A stretch of 64,000 nt of DNA from Streptomyces tuirus (GCA_018195615.1 JAGTPG010000002.1:6441501-6505500), one strand, 5' to 3'; counted from the stretch's first letter, positions 18,082 through 27,761 are shown. Notes: generated from the sequence alone by a model not told the origin. Made by a program: numbers and translations.

Positions 18082-18103
18082 GTGAGACCGCTCTCGGTCT
18101 CAC
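18082..18103 (+). other. perfect hairpin just upstream of the SigR short-form start
   Basis: 9-bp stem GTGAGACCG/CGGTCTCAC with a CTCT loop. It ends 16 bases before GTG 18120 and lies inside the coding region of the long SigR' form. It could modulate initiation at the internal start or stabilise the constitutive transcript; no function is known to me. Confidence 0.55.
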
Positions 18104-18119
18104 GAGAACACTGGAGGAG

Positions 18120-18804
18120 GTGGGTCCGGTCACTGGGACCGACGCAGGGACCGAACACGGCCAGGCGGAGCAGCCCGAGGGCCAGGGCGGCACGGGCGCG
18201 GAGACGGCCGCGGAGCGCAGTGCGCGCTTCGAGCGGGACGCGCTCGAGTTCCTCGACCAGATGTACTCGGCCGCGCTGCGCATGACGCGCAACCCGGCCG
18301 ACGCGGAGGACCTGGTGCAGGAGACGTACGCCAAGGCGTACGCGTCCTTCCACCAGTTCCGTGAGGGCACCAACCTCAAGGCGTGGCTGTACCGGATCCT
18401 CACCAACACCTTCATCAACTCGTACCGCAAGAAGCAGCGCGAACCTCAGCGCTCCGCGGCCGAGGAGATCGAGGACTGGCAGCTCGCCCGTGCCGAGTCG
18501 CACATGTCGACGGGTCTGCGCTCCGCGGAGTCGCAGGCGCTCGACCACCTGCCCGACTCGGACGTGAAGGAAGCGCTCCAGGCGATCCCCGAGGAGTTCC
18601 GCATCGCCGTCTATCTGGCGGACGTGGAGGGCTTTGCCTACAAGGAGATCGCCGACATCATGGGGACACCCATCGGTACGGTGATGTCCCGGCTGCACCG
18701 GGGTCGCCGTCAGCTGCGCGGCATGCTGGAGGACTACGCCCGTGAGCGGGGATGGTCCCGGCCGGCGCCGGAGAGTCGAACGAAGCGAAAGGCTCGGGTC
18801 ATGA
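18120..18804 (+). CDS. sigR: ECF sigma factor SigR, thiol-oxidative stress (frameshifted at 3' end)
   Basis: Group of ECF sigma factors controlled by a zinc anti-sigma. Region 2 is visible in D-A-E-D-L-V-Q-E-T-Y-A-K-A-Y and region 4 in G-F-A-Y-K-E-I-A-D-I-M. From GTG 18120 the protein has ~227 residues. ATG 17955 in the same frame adds exactly 55 residues, the size of the extension in the S. coelicolor SigR' isoform. The frame runs on without a stop into rsrA. Single missing bases at 18748-18752 and 18796-18799 explain this, and restoring them gives the expected G-S-G-S tail and a TGA at 18802-18804 overlapping the rsrA ATG. Confidence 0.92.
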
Positions 18805-19111
18805 GCTGCGGAGAGCCGCACGAGACGGATTGCAGCGAAATCCTCGATCATCTCTACGAGTTCCTCGACCGTGAGATGCCGGACTCGGACTGCGTGAAGT
18901 TCGAGCACCACTTCGAGGAGTGCTCGCCCTGTCTCGAGAAGTACGGGCTCGAACAGGCCGTGAAGAAGCTGGTCAAGCGCTGCTGCGGGCATGACGACGT
19001 GCCCGGTGACCTGCGGGACAAGGTCATGGGCGGATCGAGCTGATCCGCTCCGGCCAGGCGGTCCCCGAGAAGGACGTCACGGCCTCGCCTGCCACGCAGC
19101 AGGAGTCCTGA
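18801..19111 (+). CDS. rsrA: zinc-binding redox-sensitive anti-sigma factor RsrA (frameshifted near 3' end)
   Basis: ZAS-family anti-sigma. Cys3, His7, Cys11, His37, Cys41 and Cys44 (motif H-H-F-E-E-C-S-P-C) form the zinc/thiol switch; Cys61 and Cys62 are also present. Under disulfide stress RsrA loses zinc and releases SigR. The frame as given stops early (19043). One added base in the G run at 19028-19031 restores the family C-terminus, ending Q-Q-E-S at 19111, ~104 residues. The ATG overlaps the reconstructed sigR stop, so translation is coupled. Confidence 0.9.
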
Positions 19112-19262
19112 CACTCCTGCGTCTTTCAACTACCCCGCTCCTCAAGGGGTAGTCATCCTCGAACGCGTCACTCGAACGTGCTAATCCGCGGGTCATCGAC
19201 CCGCGGAGCCCCCACCGCCGTCCTAGGCTCCGGGCCTGACGGACATGGCCGGGGAGGGGCTC

Positions 19263-20593
19263 ATGGAAGCGGTACCGGCGCGGGCACGTGTGTACATCGC
19301 CTGTGTCGCCGCAGCCGCCCTGCTCTGCCTGCTGCCGCTGCAGGGCGTCCGCACGCCCTGGTGGGCGGTGGCGCTGCTCGCCGCGCTGTACGCCGGCTGT
19401 GAGCGCGTCGCCCGGTCCCGGTTCGTCGGGATCTCCCATCCGGCCGGGACCTTCTACCCCGTGCTGCTCGCCGGCGCCTTCCTGCTGCCCGCGCCCGCCG
19501 CCGCCCTGGTGGCGGTACCGGGCGCGCTGCTCTCGCACGTCGCGCAGCGGCCCGTGGCGCTGCGGCGGATCTGGCGGGCGGCCCAGCTCGTCCTCGGCGT
19601 GTGGGCCGCGGCCCGGGTGCACCGGGCGCTCGGCGGACGGGACGCCGTCCTCGCGGGTGACGTCCCCTACGCGCTCGGACCCGCCGGGGCGGCCGTGCTG
19701 GCGTTCTGCCTGGTGCTCGCGACGCTGGACGGCGGGATCCTGGCCGTGACGGGCGGCGTGCCGGCGCGGCGGGCGTGGCGGGGACTGGTGGCGCGCTCCC
19801 TCGCGCCGATCGCCGTCCACGGGCTCGCCGGGCTGATGATGGCCGTCCTGTGGCGCAGCCCGTACGGGCCCGTGGCGGCGCTGCTCGTGCTGCTGCCGAT
19901 GTGCGTCTCCTGGTGGGCTTTCGCGCAGTACCACCGGGAGCGGGCCGCACACCAGGCGACCATCCGGGCGCTGGTCCAGGCCGTCGACATCAAGGACGGC
20001 TACACGCGCGGGCACAGCGAGCGCGTCGGGCAGGCGTCCATGATGATCGCGCGCGAGCTGGGCATGGACGACGAGCGCGTCGAGGTGCTCCGGTTCGCCG
20101 GGATCCTGCACGACGTGGGCAAGCTGGGCGTGCCCACCCGGCTGCTCAGGAAGGACGGGCCACTGACGCCCGAGGAGCGGCGGGTGATCGAGCTGCACCC
20201 CGAGTACGGGCACGAGATGGTGCGCGGCATCGGCTTCCTCGGCGAGGCCCGCGCGGCCGTGCTGCACCACCACGAGCGGTTGGACGGCAGCGGCTACCCG
20301 TACGGGTTGGTGGGCCGTCAGATCCCGGAATCCGCCCGGGTGGTAGCCGTCGCGGACGCGTTCGACGCGATGACCTCCACCCGGAGCTACAGCAGGGCCC
20401 GGCCCGTCGCGGTGGCCCTGGCGGAGCTGGAGCGGTGCGCCGGCAGCCAGTTCGACCCGGTGATGGTCGCGGCTCTCGTGGAGGCCGTCGGCCGGGCGGG
20501 CTGGTGCCCCGCCGTCACCGCCGACGACGCCCGCACGACCCGTGTCCCCCGCCCGGCGCACCCGTCTCCAGCCGGCCGGGAGCACACCGATGA
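19263..20593 (+). CDS. membrane HD-GYP domain protein (3' frameshift)
   Basis: The N-terminal ~220 residues contain about six hydrophobic segments. They are followed by a full HD-GYP domain with H-S-E-R-V-G, I-L-H-D-V-G-K-L-G-V-P and H-H-E-R-L-D-G-S-G-Y-P. HD-GYP proteins hydrolyse c-di-GMP, so membrane-linked c-di-GMP turnover is likely. ATG 19263 is used because GGGGAGGGG lies just upstream. As given the frame runs on into the next gene. One added base in CCCCC at 20546-20550 produces a natural TGA at 20591-20593, overlapping the next ATG as ATGA. Confidence 0.82.
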
Positions 20594-21836
20594 GCGGGTA
20601 CCGGCCGCCCCCGCTGTTCACCCTCGCCCACGCCTGTGCCGCCCTCCTCGCCGCCGGCTCCCTCGCCGTCACCCTCCACCACGGGCTCGAGGAACGCCGG
20701 GTCGCCCTCGCCTTCGGCGTTCTCGTGGCCGTCGGGGAACTCACCCGGCGCAACGCGGGTCAGGTCAGGGAACCGGCGCCGCTCGGGGCCGCCGCGGCCC
20801 TGTCGTACGCGCTCCTCGGGGAGGCCGGCGGCCGGGCCACGCACCACGGTCCCGCCCAGGTCGTCGCCGTCGTCCTGGCCGCCTCGCTGCTCGGCAGCGT
20901 GCCGCACGTCGCGCGCGGGCAAGGGCCCACGCTCGACCATCTGGCGCGCCGGGTGCTGACCGTCGGGTTCGTCGCGGTGTGCTTCCAGCCCCCGTACAAC
21001 CGGGGCATGTTCGACCACTGGGGCGGCCACGCCTACGCGCTGCTGCTGCTCGCGCTGCTGTCCCTGACCGCGCTGTGCGACGCGGTGCTCGCCGCCGCCC
21101 TGGCCCACTCCCGTACCGGGTGGCCCTTCGGACCCCTGCTGCGGGACGAACTGCGCGCCGTGGTCGGCATCGGGTCCGCCGTCATCGCCACGGGTGCGGT
21201 GATGGCGCTGGCGGTCGCCGTCGTGGGCCTGTGGGCGCTGCCCGTCTTCTCCGTGCCCCTGCTGCTCGCCCAGATGTCGTTCCGGCGGTTCGCCGCCGTC
21301 CGGGCGACCTACCGGCAGACCATCGCCTCGCTCGCGAGGGCCACCGAGGTCGCCGGGTACACCCCTGCGGACACGCCCGGCGGGTGGCCGCGCTCAGCCA
21401 GGCCGTGGGGCGGGACCTGGGCCTCACCGAGCCCGAGCTGACCGTGCTGGAGTACGCCGCGCTCATGCACGACATCGGCCAGCTGAGCCTCGTCGACCCG
21501 GTCCCGGCCGGTGCCACGGCCGGTCTGCCCGCCGCGGAACAGCGGCGGATCGCACTGCTCGGCGGCGCCGTGGTACGGCAGACGGGCGTCGACGAGGCGG
21601 TCGCCGTGGTCGTGGAGCGGCAGGCCGACCCCTACGCGGAGCAGCCGCTCGCCGCCCGTATCGTCCGGGCGGTGAACGCGTACGAGGAGAAGTCCCGGGA
21701 AGGAGGTCCCGGCGGGCCGCTGACGGCGCTGGAGGAACTCCGGCTCGCCACCGCCGGGGAGTACGCCCCGGAGGTGGTGGAATCACTGGCCCGGGTACTG
21801 GCAAGGAGCAGTCTGACCCTGCCCATGTATGGGTAA
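20590..21836 (+). CDS. membrane protein with degenerate HD domain (frameshifted)
   Basis: ATG 20590 overlaps the upstream stop. The N-terminal two thirds hold about six membrane segments. The C-terminal part has an HD-type core (R-R-V-A-A-L-S and L-M-H-D-I-G-Q-L-S) but lacks a GYP motif and the paired His of the preceding protein. It may be a non-catalytic partner. The frame breaks at 21362-21365 (CCCC) and is restored by one base. Reconstructed length ~415 residues. Coupled to the HD-GYP gene, presumably as a two-gene operon. Confidence 0.75.
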
Positions 21837-21953
21837 CCCATGGGTAATGAGCGCCCTCGAGGCCGTACGTGGTTGGATGCGAAGGAGAAGGTGTCCGGGG
21901 GCTCGAAACACAGCTACGGCCAGCCCACCGCACGGAACTGGCAGGCGGGAATC

Positions 21954-22933
21954 GTGAGGATCTTCGGCAAGGGACGGCACCGGCCCTCCGCCTCCTGGCG
22001 GCAGGCCACAGACCGGGCGTTCACACTCATCGGCGACGGCCGGTACGAGGACGCGGGCGCACTGTTGACACGTGCCGCCGACCTGGAGCCCTGGTTGTCC
22101 GAGTCCTGGTTCAACCTCGCCCTGCTGCACAAGTTCCGGCACGACTGGGAGCAGGCGCGGGCGGCGGGCCTCAGGGCCGTGGCGCTGCTCGACCGGGACA
22201 CCGGAGCGCCCGACTGGTGGAACGTCGGCATCGCCGCGACCGCCCTCCAGGACTGGCCGCTGGCCCGGCGCGCCTGGCAGGCCTACGGGCTGCGGGTGCC
22301 GGGGGCGGCCAACGACTCCGGTGAGCCGCTCGGCATGGACCTCGGCAGCGCCGCCGTACGGCTGTCCCCGGAGGGGGAGGCGGAGGTCGTGTGGGGACGA
22401 CGGCTCGATCCCGCGCGGATCGAGGTGCTGTCCATCCCGCTGCCGTCCTCGGGCGGCGCTGGGGCGAGGTCGTCCTGCACGACGGCGTGCCGCACGGGGA
22501 GCGCACCACGGCCGCCGGGCACACGTACCCGGTGTTCGACGAGATCGAGCTGTGGGCGCCGTCACCCGTGCCGACCTGGGTCGTCCTGCTGGAGGCGGCG
22601 ACCGAGTCGGACCGGGACGCGCTGGAACAGCTCGCGGCGGACGCCGGGTTCGCCGCGGAGGACTGGTCTTCGTCGGTGCGGTTGCTGTGCCGGATGTGCT
22701 CGGAGTCACGGATGCCGTCCGATGAGGGGGACGGGGAGCACCTCGATCCGCATGATCACAGTGAGCCGGGGCACCCCGGGCCGCTGGGGCATCGGACGGA
22801 CGGGCAGCTGTGGGTGCCGGAGCGGGAGTGCGGGTTGGCTGCGCCGGCTTCGCTGGTTCGGGGGTTGCTGGACGGGTGGGTGGCCGACAGTCCGGATTCT
22901 CGGGATTGGCGGGATCTGGAAGAGGTGTGCTAG
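21954..22933 (+). CDS. tetratricopeptide repeat protein (frameshifted)
   Basis: About 326 residues after correction. TPR-like helices occupy roughly residues 15-105 (A-F-T-L-I-G-D-G-R-Y-E-D-A, W-F-N-L-A-L-L-H). They are followed by a conserved-looking mixed domain with W-G-R-R-L-D-P-A-R and F-D-E-I-E-L-W-A-P. No signal peptide. One base is missing at 22451-22453. GTG 21954 with an upstream GGCGGGA is preferred; ATG 21840 would add 38 poorly structured residues. Function unknown; the same neighbour order next to sigR-rsrA occurs in other Streptomyces as I recall. Confidence 0.75.
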
Positions 22934-22981
22934 GTCGCCTGACGGGTGCGGCGCCGTGGGGGCTGATCGCGCCGTTCCCCG

Positions 22982-23001
22982 CGCCCAAGAAAAAAGGGGC
23001 G
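22982..23001 (+). terminator. weak hairpin upstream of def
   Basis: CGCCC (22982-22986) pairs with GGGCG (22997-23001) around an A-rich loop. It is short but sits between the TPR gene and def, and resembles a common Streptomyces intergenic element. Confidence 0.35.
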
Positions 23002-23068
23002 TCCGACACCGGCGTAATCTGTATCAGCATCTCAGCCCGGTCAGTTTCAGGAAGGCGTACGTAACGTC

Positions 23069-23719
23069 ATGGCTCAGCAGGACACCGATCAGCAGCGCGC
23101 GGGCGTGCTTCCCGTCGATGACGAGGGGTACGTGATCGACACGGAGGACTGCGAGGAGCGCGAGGCGGCCTGGCGGGAGCGGGGGACCTCGCGGCCGATC
23201 ACGGTGGTCGGGAACCCGGTGCTGCACAAGGAGTGCAAGGACGTCACCGACTTCGGTGACGAGTTCCAGCAGCTCGTCGCGGACATGTTCGCCAGCCAGC
23301 GCACCGCCGAGGGCGTGGGGCTCGCCGCCAACCAGATCGGCGTCGACGCGAAGGTCTTCGTCTACGACTGCCCGGACGACGAGGGCGTCAGGCACACCGG
23401 CGTGGTCTGCAACCCCAAGCTCGTGGAACTGCCCGCCGAGAAGCGCCGGCTGGACGACAGCAACGAGGGCTGTCTGTCGGTGCCCACCGCGTACGCGCCG
23501 CTCGCCCGGCCCGACTACGCCGAGGTGACCGGGCAGGACGAGAAGGGCAACCCGATCAAGGTGCGCGGCACCGGATACTTCGCTCGGTGTTTGCAGCACG
23601 AGACCGACCACCTGTACGGCTACCTGTACATCGACCGGCTCTCCAAGCGGGAACGCAAGGACGCGCTGCGGCAGATGGCCGAGAACGAGCCCCGCTACCC
23701 CGTGGTCACGAACGACTGA
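23069..23719 (+). CDS. def: peptide deformylase
   Basis: A 216-residue enzyme that removes the formyl group from nascent N-termini. All three metal-site motifs are present: G-V-G-L-A-A-N-Q-I-G (motif 1), E-G-C-L-S-V-P with the metal Cys (motif 2) and Q-H-E-T-D-H (motif 3). The first ~40 residues are an extension beyond the minimal domain, as in other Streptomyces paralogs. ATG 23069 follows AGGAAGG at a short distance. Many Streptomyces encode several deformylases; no stress promoter is evident here. Confidence 0.93.
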   Translation: MAQQDTDQQRAGVLPVDDEGYVIDTEDCEEREAAWRERGTSRPITVVGNPVLHKECKDVTDFGDEFQQLVADMFASQRTAEGVGLAANQIGVDAKVFVYDCPDDEGVRHTGVVCNPKLVELPAEKRRLDDSNEGCLSVPTAYAPLARPDYAEVTGQDEKGNPIKVRGTGYFARCLQHETDHLYGYLYIDRLSKRERKDALRQMAENEPRYPVVTND

Positions 23720-23840
23720 CACCCCACACGCACCAGGCGCACGGCGTCTGTTCGGGCTGCCCGCCCTGAACAGGCGCCGTTCGGCTGTCCGTCGCACGTT
23801 CGATCGCTTCTGCTCTCCTGGCGATCCGGTACCAGTCACA

Positions 23841-23859
23841 CACCGGGAGGATCCCGGTG
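23841..23859. repeat. perfect inverted repeat upstream of eizA
   Basis: CACCGGGA-GGA-TCCCGGTG, 8-bp arms with a 3-base centre, about 143 bases before the eizA start. The 282-base gap also contains a loose hairpin after def (23747-23770) and no gene. The repeat could be an operator or a hairpin in a long leader. Confidence 0.4.
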
Positions 23860-24001
23860 CTGTGGGGTAGTGAATGAAGCAAATACGTTCCCAGAGCGGT
23901 CAGTTGTAGTGCTGAATGGGATGAGCGGGGTATGCAACGGCGCACGCCCGGCACGAAGGGAGGGGCGCCCGCGCCAACTGGCGGCTGAGAGGGGTTAGTT
24001 C

Positions 24002-25086
24002 GTGCATGCTTTGTCACACGGCACCACATCGACACCGACCACGATCGCGGTTCCACCATCGCTCTCTCTCCCCGTGATCGAGGCGGGGTTTCCGCGGCAA
24101 CTCCACGCGTATTGGCCGAAGTGCCAGGAGAAGACCCGGGCCTGGCTGCTCGAAAAGCGGCTCATGCCGCGGACAAGGTGGAGGAATATGCCGACGGTCT
24201 TTGCTACACCGACCTCATGGCCGGGTACTACACAGGCGCCTCCGACGAGGTCCTCCAGGCGATCGCGGACTACAGCGCCTGGTTCTTCGTCTGGGACGAC
24301 CGCCACGACCGAGACATCGTGCACGGGCGTCCGGTCGCGTGGCGGCGGCTGCGGGACCGGCTGCACTCGGCGCTCGACTCTCCCGGCGAGCACCTGCACC
24401 ACGAGGACCCACTGGTCGCCGGGTTCGCGGACAGCGTGCTCCGGCTGTACGCGTTCCTGCCCCAGACGTGGAACCTCCGGTTCGCCCGGCACTTCCACGC
24501 GGTGATCGACGCGTACGACCGGGAGTTCCACAACCGCACCCACGGAATCGTGCCCACGGTCGAGGAGTATCTCCGGTTGCGCCGGCTCACGTTCGCCCAC
24601 TGGATCTGGACGGACCTGCTGGAGCCGGCCGCGGGCTGCGAACTCCCGGACGCCGTGCGGAAACACCCGGCATATCGGCGGGCGGCGCTGCTGAGCCAGG
24701 AGTTCGCCGCCTGGTACAACGACCTCTGCTCGCTGCCCAAGGAAATAGCAGGCGACGAGGTGCACAATCTCGGGATCAGTCTCATCACCCATGAGGGGCT
24801 GACCCTGGAACAGGCGGTCGTGGACGTCAGGAGCCGTGTCGAGAAATGCATCTCGGAATTTCTCGACGCCGAACAGGAAGCATTACGGTTCGCCGACGAC
24901 CTCGCCGACGGCACCGTGCGGGGAAAGGAACTGAGCGCCGCCGTGCGGTCCTGCCTGAGCAATATGCGGAACTGGTTCAGTTCCGTTTACTGGTTCCATC
25001 ACGAGTCCGGCCGGTACATGGTCGAGAGCTGGGACGACCGCTCCACGCCCCCGTACGTCGACAACGAAGCGGCAGGTGAGAAATGA
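24002..25086 (+). CDS. eizA: epi-isozizaene synthase, class I sesquiterpene cyclase (frameshifted)
   Basis: Cyclises farnesyl diphosphate to epi-isozizaene, the precursor of albaflavenone. Metal motifs are D-D-R-H-D and N-D-L-C-S-L-P-K-E, and the C-terminus Y-V-D-N-E-A-A-G-E-K closely resembles the S. coelicolor enzyme. The N-terminal ~57 residues, from GTG 24002 to E-K-R-L-M-P, are in a different frame from the rest (A-D-K-V-E-E-Y-A). One base added at 24167-24172 joins them, giving ~361 residues. The stop overlaps the P450 start (ATGA), so the two enzymes are co-translated. Confidence 0.92.
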
Positions 25087-26450
25087 CCGTCGAGTCTGTG
25101 AAGCCCGAAGCCCCGGCGCCGGAGCTGCGTGAGCCGCCCCGGGCGGGCGGCGGTGTCCCCGTCCTCGGGCACGGCTGGAAGCTGGTGCGCGACCCGCTGG
25201 CGTTCATGTCCCGGCTGCGTGACCACGGTGACGTCGTCCGCCTGAAGCTCGGCCCGAAGACCGTGTACGCGGTCACCACCCCGGAGCTCACCGGCGCGCT
25301 CGCGCTGAGCAACGACTTCATCATCGCCGGGCCGCTGTGGGAGTCCCTGGAAGGCCTGCTCGGCAAGGAGGGCGTGGCCACCGCGAACGGGCCGCTCCAC
25401 CGGCGCCAGCGGCGCACCATCCAGCCCGCCTTCCGGCTCGACGCCATCCCCGCCTACGGGCCGATCATGGAGGAGGAGGCGCACGCGCTGACCGAGCGCT
25501 GGAAGCCGGGGGAGACCATCGACTGCACCTCCGAGTCCTTCCGGGTGGCCGTGCGCATCGCGGCCCGCTGCCTGCTGCGCGGCGACTACATGGACGAGCG
25601 GGCGGAGCGGCTGTGCGTCGCGCTCGCCACCGTGTTCCGCGGGATGTACCGGCGGATGGTGGTGCCGCTCGGACCGCTCTACAAGCTGCCGTTGCCGGCC
25701 AACCGGGAATTCAACCGGGCATTGGCCGATTTGCATCTCCTGGTCGACGAGATCGTCGCCGAGCGCCGCGCATCCGGTCAAAAGCCGGACGATTTGCTGA
25801 CGGCATTGCTGGAGGCGAAGGACGAGAATGGCGACCCCATCGGGGAACAGGAGATCCACGACCAGGTCGTCGCGATCCTCACCCCCGGCAGCGAAACCGT
25901 CGCCTCCACGATCATGTGGCTCTTGCACATGCTCGCGGAACATCCGGAACACGCCGACAAGGTGCGCGACGAAGTGGACGCCGTCACCGGGGGGAGGCCG
26001 GTGGCATTCCAGGACGTCCGGAACCTCAGGCACACCAACAATGTCGTCGTCGAGGCCATGCGTTTGCGTCCCGCGGTCTGGATTCTGACCCGGCGGGCGG
26101 TACGGGACACGGAACTCGGCGGATACCGGATTCCGGCCGGTGCGGACATCGTCTACAGCCCGTACGCGATCCAGCGCGATGCGAAGTCGTACGAGCGGAA
26201 CCTGGAGTTCGACCCCGACCGCTGGCTTCCGGACCGGGTCAAGGACATCCCGAAGCACGCCATGAGCCCGTTCAGCACGGGCAACCGCAAGTGCCCGAGC
26301 GACCACTTCTCGATGGCGCAGCTGACGCTGATCACGGCGGCGCTGGCCACCAGGTACCGCTTCGAGCAGGTGGCCGGTTCGGACGACGGCACGCGCGTCG
26401 GCATCACGCTCCGGCCGCAGGACCTGCTGCTGCGGCCGGTGCCCAGGTGA
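25083..26450 (+). CDS. cyp170A1: cytochrome P450 CYP170A family, albaflavenone monooxygenase
   Basis: A 455-residue P450. The ExxR motif is E-A-M-R, the heme loop is F-S-T-G-N-R-K-C-P-S and the I-helix region is L-T-P-G-S-E-T-V-A-S. The pair with eizA identifies it as the two-step oxidase converting epi-isozizaene to albaflavenone. The S. coelicolor ortholog is also reported to have a second, farnesene-synthase site; the D-D-L-L-T-A-L-L-E stretch near residue 240 may belong to such a site, but that is inference. No ferredoxin gene is adjacent, so redox partners must come from elsewhere. Confidence 0.92.
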   Translation: MTVESVKPEAPAPELREPPRAGGGVPVLGHGWKLVRDPLAFMSRLRDHGDVVRLKLGPKTVYAVTTPELTGALALSNDFIIAGPLWESLEGLLGKEGVATANGPLHRRQRRTIQPAFRLDAIPAYGPIMEEEAHALTERWKPGETIDCTSESFRVAVRIAARCLLRGDYMDERAERLCVALATVFRGMYRRMVVPLGPLYKLPLPANREFNRALADLHLLVDEIVAERRASGQKPDDLLTALLEAKDENGDPIGEQEIHDQVVAILTPGSETVASTIMWLLHMLAEHPEHADKVRDEVDAVTGGRPVAFQDVRNLRHTNNVVVEAMRLRPAVWILTRRAVRDTELGGYRIPAGADIVYSPYAIQRDAKSYERNLEFDPDRWLPDRVKDIPKHAMSPFSTGNRKCPSDHFSMAQLTLITAALATRYRFEQVAGSDDGTRVGITLRPQDLLLRPVPR

Positions 26451-26462
26451 CCGTCCGGTGGA

Positions 26463-27425
26463 TCAGGCCGCTTCGGGGCCCTTGAACGTCCGCCGGTAGG
26501 CGTTCGGTGTCGTCCCCACCGCCCGGACGAAGTGGTGGCGCAGCGTGGCCGCGTTGCCGAACCCCGTCCGGCCGGCGATCGCGTCCATCGTCTCGTCCGT
26601 CGCCTCCAGCAACCGCTGGGCCAGCAGCACGCGCTGCCGCAGGATCCAGCGGTAGGGAGTCGTCCCCGTCTCCTGCTGGAAGCGGCGGGCGAAGGTGCGC
26701 GGCGACATATGGGCGCGGAGGGCGAGCTGCTCGACGGTGACCTCCTCGTCGAGATGCCGCTCCATCCAGCCCAGCACCTCGCCGATCGTGTCGGCCTCGG
26801 AGTGCGGCAGCGGGCGCTCGATGTACTGGGCCTGGCCGCCGTCGCGGTGCGGCGGCACCACCATCCGCCGGGCGATCTTGTTGGCGACCTCGGTGCCCTG
26901 CTCCTTGCGGACCAGGTGGAGGCAGGCGTCGATCCCGGCGGCCGTGCCGGCGGAGGTGATCACCGGGTCCTCGTCGACGTAGAGCACGTCCGGCTCCACC
27001 GCCACCCGCGGGTACTGCCGGGCGAGGTCCCGCGCGTGCTTCCAGTGCACCGCACAGCGCCGGTCGTCCAGCAGCCCGGCCGCGGCCAGCACGAAGACGC
27101 CGGAGCAGACGCTGAGCACCCGGGCGCCGCGGTCGACCGCGCGCCGCAGGGCGTCCAGCAGCTCCGGCGGGAACTCACGGGACGCGTAGCCGTGCCCGGC
27201 CGGCACCGCGATCAGATCGGCCGTCTCCAGCCGCTCCAGGCCGTGCTCGACCTGGAGCGAGAAGCCCGAGTTCATACGCAGGGCCGGGCCCTCGGCCGAG
27301 GCGACGGCGAAGTCGTACACCGGCAGGCCGTCGTCGCTGCGGTCGGTGCCGAAGACCTCGCACACGACACCGAGTTCGAAGGGGTTCACGCCGTCGAGAA
27401 GGGCGACGGCCACGTTCTGCAGCAT
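26463..27425 (-). CDS. nrdS: AraC-family regulator with DJ-1/PfpI-like domain, NrdS
   Basis: 320 residues. The N-terminal GATase1/DJ-1-like domain has a nucleophile-elbow-like S-V-C-S-G-V-F-V-L-A-A. The C-terminal AraC domain has two HTHs (L-A-L-R-A-H-M-S-P-R-T-F-A-R-R-F and I-A-G-R-T-G-F-G-N). It follows nrdB on the same strand after a 248-base gap. In S. coelicolor the third gene of the B12-controlled nrdABS operon is an AraC-like regulator, hence the name. Convergent with cyp170A1, 12 bases apart. Confidence 0.82.
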   Translation of the reverse strand: MLQNVAVALLDGVNPFELGVVCEVFGTDRSDDGLPVYDFAVASAEGPALRMNSGFSLQVEHGLERLETADLIAVPAGHGYASREFPPELLDALRRAVDRGARVLSVCSGVFVLAAAGLLDDRRCAVHWKHARDLARQYPRVAVEPDVLYVDEDPVITSAGTAAGIDACLHLVRKEQGTEVANKIARRMVVPPHRDGGQAQYIERPLPHSEADTIGEVLGWMERHLDEEVTVEQLALRAHMSPRTFARRFQQETGTTPYRWILRQRVLLAQRLLEATDETMDAIAGRTGFGNAATLRHHFVRAVGTTPNAYRRTFKGPEAA

Positions 27426-27518
27426 GTTTCCAGTGTGCCTCGCCGATGGCAGTAATTCGAGGGTCTACGGCAGTACTGCCACTGACGGTAAGGAGTCATC
27501 GGCGCGACAGTGGTGTCC

Positions 27519-27761
27519 ATGGACACGAACCAGGCACAGACACTCATCGCCATGCTCTTCGTACTCGGGACGCTGGTCCTCCTGGTCCTCCCGTCAGTGA
27601 TCGGCATCGCGCACGACAGGCGCGTCGACCGTCAGATACGGGAGGCCCAGGAGGCCCGCGAAGGCGAGCCGGCTCAGAAGTCCTCGTCCAGGTCGACGGT
27701 GCCCTCCACCGCCACCTGGTACGCGGAGGGCCGCCGCTCGAAGAAGTTGGTCAGCTCCTGA
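27519..27761 (+). CDS. small single-pass membrane protein, hypothetical
   Basis: About 80 residues from ATG 27519 (GTG 27510 is an alternative). One strongly hydrophobic segment (residues ~8-28) is followed by a basic/acidic helix R-R-V-D-R-Q-I-R-E-A-Q-E-A. The last ~29 codons overlap the 3' end of nrdB on the other strand and look like antisense sequence, so the natural stop may be earlier or the gene spurious. An AAGGAG lies rather far upstream (27489-27494). Not recognised. Confidence 0.4.
   Translation: MDTNQAQTLIAMLFVLGTLVLLVLPSVIGIAHDRRVDRQIREAQEAREGEPAQKSSSRSTVPSTATWYAEGRRSKKLVSS

Noticed and set aside
19245..21836. 863-residue fusion of two HD-domain proteins
   Set aside because: The middle section (about 20550-21365) translates to Arg/Pro/Gly-rich nonsense in this frame while the other frame encodes membrane helices; two genes with one-base gaps explain it.
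22934..23068. SigR-type promoter before def
   Set aside because: No GGAAT/GGGAAT with a GTT at 18-19 bases is present in the gap.
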